From assembly GCA_021806765.1 (NCBI GenBank), contig JAJZQR010000146.1, positions 1-12,970 of the forward strand: a DNA stretch of 12,970 bases, written 5' to 3'. The stretch's first letter is position 1. Each line of letters opens with the position of its first letter. The stretch is from Chloroflexota bacterium (GTDB lineage Bacteria; Chloroflexota; UBA6077). Made by a program: the position numbers and the translations under genes. A model generated the notes under the pieces. The model was not told the origin of the DNA. It worked only from the letters and a program-made list of their open reading frames with translations, and made no database searches. Positions 7,309 to 12,970 of the stretch are shown one piece after another.

Positions 7309-10300
7309 CTAGGGCAGAAAGCCCAGCTTGCGGAGTCCTCGAAGCGCGCTTTCGACCAATTCCGGAGCGAAGGCTTGCCGATCAAGTTTGCCTTTCCATT
7401 GCGGTGAGGCCTCGATGTAGGCCAGCACCGATGGGCAGTCGACAGTTCCTCCGAGGCTTGCGGTCTCTCGCGCTGCCATGTCTACCGTCGTCCAGCGTTC
7501 CAGCGCATCGTCCCCAAAGTCCCGGAACTCCTCGACAACTCGGCGTGCGGCCCGTAGGTCGACGTACCTGGAGACGTACCTGGCAACGTCATCAATCCTG
7601 GGCCCGGGAGCGAAATGTGACGAGTCCGCAGCCACCAACCACCGCATTTGGCGAACGGCTATGCTCTCGGGACCACGATACCGCAGCTTGGGGTCGTACG
7701 GTCCAGCAGCCTGCTTCGAGAAGTCGTTGAACAGGGTAGGTGATGTGGCCTGTTCGATGAGGTAGATGGTCTTGCCCACCCGAAAACGGCTGACCGGTCT
7801 GGGCGGCTCGTATAGGTTCTGGACCACCCAGGCGAAGATAGCAGCCTGCTTGAACTGCGTGCTGGCCTGTCGCACCTTGGGTTTCTCTTGCCTCACCTCA
7901 AGCTCGTAGGGCTCCGGGGATTCCGCAGCCCTTGCCACAGTCGCAGGGGGTGGTGCGATGGAGTATATGTTGTCGAGCTGCCGCACACTTCCGAACTCGG
8001 TCCTACACTCAGCCAACCGTTCTTGGAGGTAGGAGTAGAAACCGGCTCTCTTGCGCGCGAAGACAGGAAAGAAGTCCAGCACATGCTCAAAGTCGTCTGG
8101 GGTCAAGCCGTACGCCTCTGCAACAGCTCGGTTTGAGGCCCAGATGGCTTGCCAAGTCTCTCTCACTTCCGTGATATGCTCAACACCGTGCCGCCAGGCA
8201 AGACGGGTTGGCACAGTCGGAAGCGCGTTGGCTACAGATGCTGGTGGTACGGCCATCGGCTTCATGTACGTGAAGCTGACATTTGTCCCGGCGGTCCGCG
8301 CCCGTAGCGCGTAGTCAAAGCAGAAAGAGTTGAGCACAGCGACGATCGCATCCGTGGCAACGCTGCCTGACACCAAGCCAGACAACTTGTGGCTCGCGGC
8401 TGACTGTGAGGGAAGGACGACTGCTATGCATGTTCGCTCATTCGTATTGCTCGCGGTCTCGCGGAACACAACTGCCTCACAAGCGGGTGGTTTCTTCCCG
8501 TACTTCTGCTCAGCCTGGGCAGTAGAGAGCCACCACCGAATCGCCTTGATGCCGACCAAACACTGATCTATGTGCTTTCCTTCAAAGATCGGCCAGAAAC
8601 CGCGTTCACGCATCAGCTGCGCACAGGTGTCTTCACTGAAAGACTGACTACCCAAAACCATGGTCGGAGAATACAACTGATTGGTATTCGGGTCGGTCCA
8701 CAGATCCTTATCCTCAGATGAGTTGTAGATGCAGCTGTGAGCACGCCAACTGATGAACGTAGCTTCCCATCCGCCGGGCACAGAATCCCCTAGCCTCGGC
8801 CGTCCTCGGTACATCTGGTGGACAATCTCCTGGTCCCGAGGGCTGCGAAACTCAAGGAAGGCGAGAGTCTCGGGCGACAAGTGGCGTATCTCGTCTCGGG
8901 TTATTCGCACCATCCATGGCTTGGGTCCTTCTTCGAGCAGTTCCCGGGGATCGTGACGCATGAACGCGGCGTGGAACGAGGATTCGCCCATCCCCTTGCG
9001 AAAAACGAGATTGACGAACTTGTAACGCGAGTCTATGGGAAACAACTTCTTTCGATTCTCGAAGCCGTAGAAACGCTCGATAGAAGCCTCGTTCAACAGG
9101 AATCGGCGGATCCCCACGCAGCCGTCACCATTGTAGATGACCGAGGGTACAACAAGCCCGACTCGGCCACCCTTGCCTGCGACTCGAGCAGTTCGATCAA
9201 CGAAGTACTTGGAGAGATCCTCATGTGCCGACTGAGATCGCGCCTGGGACAGAGGGAAGTCTCCGCTACGTCTGAGCAGATGGGCGAGAGTTGTGGTTCG
9301 GTTCTGGTAGGCCGCAAAGACGTCCTTGAGTCCAGGGGTGGTCTTGTGAAGCTCTCGAATGCGCCGATCCAGCTCGTTTCCTTTGTACGCCCTGATGAGT
9401 ACATCGTGACGGGAGTAGAACTCCAGGCGCGACGGCAGCACCTTATCCCATGGAGGATTCCCCAACACCGCATCGAAGCCCGTCCTTTCTGCCTCGAGGA
9501 AACGTTCGGGGAACTCCAACTCCCAATGGAAGAACCGCTCACGGGCGCAGACCGACCGGAAGGCATCCCACCATGGGCGAGATCTCGCGCGAGCCTCGAG
9601 CGCGGCCGCTTCCGCCACCAGCGGACTGAGCGAAGGCCAGTCTTCCCAGATCTCGGGCAGGAAAGCCGATGCCGAGCGCAAGTCGAAGAGAAGTCGAGCT
9701 CCTGCGAGGATGTCTTCTGCTCGCCGCTGTTGGCGCCCCTTGAACTCCTGCTCCTGGGCGCTTTCCGGATCGATTCCCTCTTGGTTCAGCGCTCCCTGGT
9801 CCGCTTCATCGATGAGACGCCTCGCCCGTGCAGCCTCGCCAACAGCCTTTCGCACGAGGTCTCCGAACATGTCGACTTGGAGAACGTTGCTCGATCGGCT
9901 CATTGATGGCAAGGGTGGTTGGTCGAGCCGATCCAGCCAGGTTCCCAGCAGCGAGTTGCCGCAACGAATGTGATGCTCGAAGTAGGTCAGGGGGCGGTCG
10001 CCCGCCAGCGACTCGATCCACAGGGCCACCCGTGCCAACGCCACCGCGGTCGGATTCAGGTCGATCCCGTAGAGGCAGCGTTCGGCGATCCGCCGCTTGC
10101 ACCAGGCTCGGGCTTCGGAGTTGGAGGCCCGGGCTTGCTCGTCAGAAGCCTGCCAGTCCCGATCCCACGCGCCGCGGAACTGGAGGGGTGGCCTTCCGTC
10201 GCACTCCCGCACGTAGGCGCGGTGGAGCTCTTTCCCCAGAAAACGCATGGCCTCCACCAGGAAATGGGCGCTTCCACACGCCGGGTCCACAATTCGGAGG

Positions 10301-11688
10301 CTCTCTATCTCGTGGACTGATTTCCCAATGGCAAGCGGCCCCAGCGTGTGACGCACCAGATCCTGAACCAATGGCAAGGGCGTGTAGAAGGTGCCTGAAC
10401 CCTTCCTCCCCGAACCAGGCACGAAGTGGAAGACTCCGGCCTCAAACCTTCGCGTGAGTCTGACCGTCGCTCCCTCGGCTACTCCATCATTCGCATCATC
10501 TTCGTCGCCGCTCTCCTCGTCGGCCTCGACCTGCGCTTCCACGTCTTCGGTCTCAGCCTCCGGGGCGTCTTCGTCGGAAGGTGCATCGGGATGTAGGCAT
10601 TCTGCGGCGGTACCGCTCACGATCGCGAAGTCCCCTTTGACCCTCAGCCCCTTGTCCTGACAGAGTCGGACAAGGTCTGGACCAGACAGGACGAACACCT
10701 TGCCCTGCACCTGCACCTCGAGCATTACCTCGCGAGCCAGCCGGGGCTCGTATTCCAGGAGTCCCTCGTAGACCGCCCCGAGGCTCTCGATGTCCAGTTC
10801 ACGGAAGGACACCCGTTCGCGTCCGATGCCGCGTCGGGGTGCCGCAGTCGTGAGATCCAGAAGGACGCGTGCGACCAGTCGGTCCGGCAGCTGGGCGGCA
10901 TCCAGGATTCGCCCCTGAGGGGTGGTGGGTTTGAAGAAGTCCCCGCCCCTGGGCGGGATATGCTCCCATTGGGTGACTCGATGGAGTCCCTCGTCGTAGA
11001 TCCGGAAAGTGGCCTTCAGCCGTGCCCAAAGTCCCGACCGGTTCTCGGGGGCACGCTTTGTCGCAGATCTCATCAGCTCGTCGATGAGCCCGTGCACGGA
11101 GTAGCCCACTTCGTAGATCCTGTGTTGTTGGAGCCGCCGGTCCCTAGCCTCTGCGTAGAGAATGAACAGGATTCGGTACAGTGCAGTCAGCGCCGCATCT
11201 CGGTAGCTATGCAAATCCTGTTCAGAGATGAGAAGAGGATCAGTCACCTCTCCCCGGGAGACAGCACCTTGCAGTAATCCTCCCACCAGCGATTCCGCCG
11301 CGGTGAAAACCGCCCTCTTGAGGTCCTCAGAAACCCTCTCCGCATGCTCCCGACTCGCAGCCTCTATGCTGGAAATGGGCAGAGAGCCATCCGGAGCGGG
11401 CAAGAACTGCTGAGCATGGAACAATCGGTGGAAGAGGGCAAAGGACTGGAAATCTTCGTCCTCCGCCATACCGGCGAGATCCACTTCGAGATACGATCCT
11501 CTGGGGCCATCACCGGATGCTCGCATGAGGCGGAACCGCTCGCCGGTGACCAGGAAGCCGTATCCCAGTTCCGCATCCGACAGCACGCGTTCCATCTGTC
11601 GCATCGGGGCAGTGGTGCCCCGCCCGGCATCCAGATCTTCGTCCCACTCGCCGCAGTAGACAGCCAGCAGAGGATGCCCTCCCGCCAA
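7309..11688 (-). CDS. N6-adenine DNA methyltransferase, Eco57I/DrmMI type (main open part of an amber-interrupted gene)
   Basis: The 1,459-codon open part carries a complete class I adenine methyltransferase core. GTFYTP (432-437) precedes the SAM-binding motif I DPACGSAHFL (468-477), then GIDLNPTAVALARVALW (541-557) and the catalytic NPPW (744-747), which indicates adenine-N6 transfer. An acidic linker (about 369-400) separates the core from the N-terminal region, which resembles the nuclease-like N-terminal domains of type I and IIG enzymes (YGFLVTGERFRLMR) but lacks an obvious D...ExK site. The roughly 700 residues after NPPW probably hold the target-recognition domain. Its size, the SNF2-type gene upstream and the helicase downstream match DrmMI of class 1 DISARM, which marks self DNA. 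The same frame continues upstream through TAG (11713-11715) into an 88-codon piece starting at 11979. The TTG at 11688 is only the first possible start after that stop and has no Shine-Dalgarno sequence. The intact gene would be 7309-11979. It ends in TAG 14 nt before the helicase ATG. Confidence 0.87.
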   Translation of the reverse strand: MAGGHPLLAVYCGEWDEDLDAGRGTTAPMRQMERVLSDAELGYGFLVTGERFRLMRASGDGPRGSYLEVDLAGMAEDEDFQSFALFHRLFHAQQFLPAPDGSLPISSIEAASREHAERVSEDLKRAVFTAAESLVGGLLQGAVSRGEVTDPLLISEQDLHSYRDAALTALYRILFILYAEARDRRLQQHRIYEVGYSVHGLIDELMRSATKRAPENRSGLWARLKATFRIYDEGLHRVTQWEHIPPRGGDFFKPTTPQGRILDAAQLPDRLVARVLLDLTTAAPRRGIGRERVSFRELDIESLGAVYEGLLEYEPRLAREVMLEVQVQGKVFVLSGPDLVRLCQDKGLRVKGDFAIVSGTAAECLHPDAPSDEDAPEAETEDVEAQVEADEESGDEDDANDGVAEGATVRLTRRFEAGVFHFVPGSGRKGSGTFYTPLPLVQDLVRHTLGPLAIGKSVHEIESLRIVDPACGSAHFLVEAMRFLGKELHRAYVRECDGRPPLQFRGAWDRDWQASDEQARASNSEARAWCKRRIAERCLYGIDLNPTAVALARVALWIESLAGDRPLTYFEHHIRCGNSLLGTWLDRLDQPPLPSMSRSSNVLQVDMFGDLVRKAVGEAARARRLIDEADQGALNQEGIDPESAQEQEFKGRQQRRAEDILAGARLLFDLRSASAFLPEIWEDWPSLSPLVAEAAALEARARSRPWWDAFRSVCARERFFHWELEFPERFLEAERTGFDAVLGNPPWDKVLPSRLEFYSRHDVLIRAYKGNELDRRIRELHKTTPGLKDVFAAYQNRTTTLAHLLRRSGDFPLSQARSQSAHEDLSKYFVDRTARVAGKGGRVGLVVPSVIYNGDGCVGIRRFLLNEASIERFYGFENRKKLFPIDSRYKFVNLVFRKGMGESSFHAAFMRHDPRELLEEGPKPWMVRITRDEIRHLSPETLAFLEFRSPRDQEIVHQMYRGRPRLGDSVPGGWEATFISWRAHSCIYNSSEDKDLWTDPNTNQLYSPTMVLGSQSFSEDTCAQLMRERGFWPIFEGKHIDQCLVGIKAIRWWLSTAQAEQKYGKKPPACEAVVFRETASNTNERTCIAVVLPSQSAASHKLSGLVSGSVATDAIVAVLNSFCFDYALRARTAGTNVSFTYMKPMAVPPASVANALPTVPTRLAWRHGVEHITEVRETWQAIWASNRAVAEAYGLTPDDFEHVLDFFPVFARKRAGFYSYLQERLAECRTEFGSVRQLDNIYSIAPPPATVARAAESPEPYELEVRQEKPKVRQASTQFKQAAIFAWVVQNLYEPPRPVSRFRVGKTIYLIEQATSPTLFNDFSKQAAGPYDPKLRYRGPESIAVRQMRWLVAADSSHFAPGPRIDDVARYVSRYVDLRAARRVVEEFRDFGDDALERWTTVDMAARETASLGGTVDCPSVLAYIEASPQWKGKLDRQAFAPELVESALRGLRKLGFLP

Positions 11689-11712
11689 CTGGGCGTCGGC
11701 GGATTCATAGAG

Positions 11713-11715
11713 CTA
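11713..11715 (-). other. In-frame TAG (amber) interrupting the methyltransferase gene
   Basis: On the minus strand the frame reads GAT CGC ATG CAC TAG CTC TAT GAA TCC (split here by codon; D-R-M-H-stop-L-Y-E-S) and continues in the same frame into the 1,459-codon part. The flanking residues on both sides read as one N-terminal domain. A single base substitution, an assembly error or amber readthrough would each explain it. Confidence 0.85.
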
Positions 11716-11979
11716 GTGCATGCGATCTTCACCTGGGCCCAGGTGGAACCCCTGGAGGTCTCGAAGCAGCGGCCGAATGAAGCGTTCACGGCAGGTCGGC
11801 GCATCCATGTCCCTGCCCTGCGCCTGGTAGTACAGGCGCACGAACTTGCGATAGGCAACGTCAACGGACTTATCGCTGGCCTGCTTCTTCCGCCCCCGGC
11901 CGTCCCCTCTGCCGAAGACGCTTCCGAGGTAGTAATCGGAGAAGAAGCCGCGAACGTTGCGAAGATGACGGAAGCTCAT
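11713..11979 (-). CDS. N-terminal 88 residues of the adenine methyltransferase, ended by the in-frame amber codon
   Basis: This is the true 5' end of the methyltransferase gene rather than a separate small gene. It begins MSFRHLRNVRGFFSDYYLG at an ATG whose last two bases lie in the TGA of the upstream DrmD-like gene (ATGA overlap), with GAGGA 6 nt upstream. The piece contains ASDKSVDVAYRKFVRLY and CRERFIRPLLRDLQGFHL, which look like the opening helices of an Eco57I/type I-style N-terminal domain, and stops at TAG while the same frame continues. As a free 88-residue peptide it would be only part of a domain. Without suppression, ribosomes leaving here have no good site to restart the remainder. 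Confidence 0.75.
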   Translation of the reverse strand: MSFRHLRNVRGFFSDYYLGSVFGRGDGRGRKKQASDKSVDVAYRKFVRLYYQAQGRDMDAPTCRERFIRPLLRDLQGFHLGPGEDRMH

Positions 11980-12970
11980 GTCACGTCCTCGGGCACCAAG
12001 AAGAGTGCACCCATCGGCCGAACGGCACTTGGCCCGGTCATCTCGTCCACTCGCTCGAAGTCGGCAATCTCGGCTCGGCGAGCATCTGCTTGGGCTTCGA
12101 TCGCGGCACGGCGTGACTGGAAGCCATTGGGCCGATGATCATCCACGCTGAACATCCGCAGTTGTCCGGTCCGTTCATCAATCAGTCCAAGAGCGCGCCG
12201 TTCTTCATCCTGGATCTCCTCGAGCCGATCCGCCAGATCGGTATCTAGATCAGATCGGAGAACCTCGGCCTGTTCGGCGCGGCGAAGCCGGAGTGCCTCG
12301 ATTCGTCGCGCTACGTGCTGCTGAGCAAAGCTTGTTGCCGTCTCTGCCATCTGCTCGAAGTGTGCGGAGAATAGCGCCGTGATCGTGGACGGAGGAACCT
12401 CACCGGGCAGGGCTTCGTGTCTCAGCAGTTGGTACGCCTCCTCGGGGCTTCCGAGCAGTTGGCCCCGAGTTGTGACTCGCAGGGCAATCAGATGCTCCTC
12501 GCAGAGATCGCCGCCTCCGGTCACCACTCCCATGAAGGTGAACACCGCTGACGGGGGCTGATCCTTGGGGACACGACGAGCTGCCAACCTGCGGGGCGGA
12601 AGGCCACGTCGATCCGGATAGACCTGGAGTAGAGACCGACGAGCTTCAGCTGCGAGGGACTGAGCGAGGGGATGAAGTGGAGTGATGAACTCCACCTCGT
12701 CGGCTCGGTACTGGACGGCCACAGAGCGGCGAAAGGTGGCGGGGATAGACGGGTAGCACGTCGGGGCCCCGATAGCGCACTGGAACCTGAATACGGAAGA
12801 CGCCCTCGGTCGTCGTCGCCACGACCGCCTTCGGCCCAAGAATGTCGGACATCAACATCTCGAGTTCCTTCTCGTCCGGCATCAACGGCTCCGCTGTGTT
12901 CAGCAGATCCAAGAGACGCTGGCTTTCGAGGACGTCGCTCCCGTCTCCTGCCGTAATCAAGGGTTGGACG
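11976..12970 (-). CDS. C-terminal part of a large DrmD-like (SNF2-type helicase) protein, 5'-partial and frameshifted
   Basis: The gene enters from the right edge and ends in TGA at 11976-11978, which overlaps the methyltransferase ATG by 4 nt. About 330 residues are visible. The edge-side frame runs through LLNTAEPLMPDEKELEML and FRIQVPVRYRGPDVLPVYP, then loses sense. The next frame carries on with ATFRRSVAVQYRADEV and FITPLHPLAQSLAAEARR. They join perfectly if one C is removed from CCCC (GGGG at 12741-12744). The C-terminal third is charged and probably coiled-coil (HVARRIEALRLRRAEQAEVL, DLADRLEEIQDEERRALG). I recognise this layout (a PLHPL segment, then a long charged helix) as the region after the helicase core in DrmD of class 1 DISARM; no helicase motifs fall inside the window, so the call rests on this resemblance and the neighbours. 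The role would be an ATP-driven DNA translocase in restriction. As written, translation from upstream would end early near 12646. Confidence 0.65.
11986..11990 (-). promoter_or_regulatory. Shine-Dalgarno sequence of the methyltransferase gene
   Basis: GAGGA on the minus strand, 6 nt before the ATG at 11979, inside the end of the DrmD-like gene. It confirms that the methyltransferase starts at 11979 and not at the TTG at 11688. Confidence 0.7.
12741..12744 (-). other. Frameshift site: extra base in a four-C run of the DrmD-like gene
   Basis: On the minus strand the frame reads GTC TAT CCC CGC CAC and then loses sense. With CCC in place of CCCC it reads TAT CCC GCC ACC TTT CGC (Y-P-A-T-F-R) and continues to the TGA that overlaps the next gene. 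A homopolymer sequencing error, a real mutation, or +1 slippage of a proline tRNA on CCC-C would each account for it. Confidence 0.8.

Noticed and set aside
8818..9906. 362-codon open frame on the + strand
   Set aside because: It lies opposite the methyltransferase core, including the NPPW motif, and shows no domain.
11344..12138. 264-codon open frame on the + strand across the amber site
   Set aside because: It is antisense to the joined methyltransferase and DrmD-like frames, whose sense strand has ATGA coupling and recognisable motifs.
7309..12970. BREX-type system with PglX
   Set aside because: The methyltransferase resembles PglX-type enzymes in general layout, but no PglZ, BrxC or BrxL-like gene is present, and the SNF2-type and DUF1998 neighbours fit DISARM or Druantia better.
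1..12970. CRISPR arrays, tRNA or rRNA genes, insertion sequences, attachment sites
   Set aside because: Reading both strands showed no regularly spaced repeats, cloverleaf-like segments, transposase motifs or terminal inverted repeats.

Overview
The window is about 13 kb of bacterial DNA, GC-rich by eye (around 60%). The host cannot be named from it. Starts are ATG or GTG behind good Shine-Dalgarno sequences, most of them 6 nt from the start codon. No rRNA, tRNA, CRISPR array or intact insertion sequence is visible. The content (a PIN toxin module, two small unknown genes, and an operon of two helicases with a DNA methyltransferase) is typical of an accessory defence island in an uncultivated or environmental bacterium.

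Layout. Positions 1-701 (+): the tail of a small gene, probably the antitoxin, followed by a PIN-domain ribonuclease toxin. Positions 930-1563 (-): two overlapping small genes of unknown function. Positions 1564-2020: non-coding, with two small hairpins. Positions 2021-12970 (-): one long operon that enters from the right edge. In transcription order it holds (i) the C-terminal part of a large protein resembling the SNF2-type helicase DrmD of class 1 DISARM, (ii) a roughly 1,550-codon N6-adenine DNA methyltransferase of the Eco57I/DrmMI type, and (iii) a 1,757-residue DEAD/DEAH helicase with several Cys clusters, a DUF1998 (MZB) domain and a C-terminal Vsr/DUF559-like nuclease domain. Genes i and ii overlap by ATGA; genes ii and iii are 14 nt apart.

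The operon looks like a DISARM/Druantia hybrid. The first two genes match class 1 DISARM (drmD, drmMI). In place of separate drmA (helicase), drmB (DUF1998) and drmC (PLD nuclease), one giant protein combines helicase and DUF1998, as in DruE, and carries its own Vsr-like nuclease domain. The likely role is anti-phage restriction: the methyltransferase marks self DNA, and the helicase-nuclease plus the SNF2 protein act on unmarked DNA. This is inferred from domains and gene order.

Two lesions are visible. The methyltransferase frame is cut by an in-frame TAG after codon 88 (11713-11715). The DrmD-like frame has one extra base in a four-C run (GGGG on the + strand, 12741-12744); removing it restores one continuous conserved frame. 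They may be assembly errors, decay of the system, or recoding. Its normal TAG stop is followed in frame by a TGA that would overlap the helicase ATG by ATGA, so amber readthrough deserves a check.
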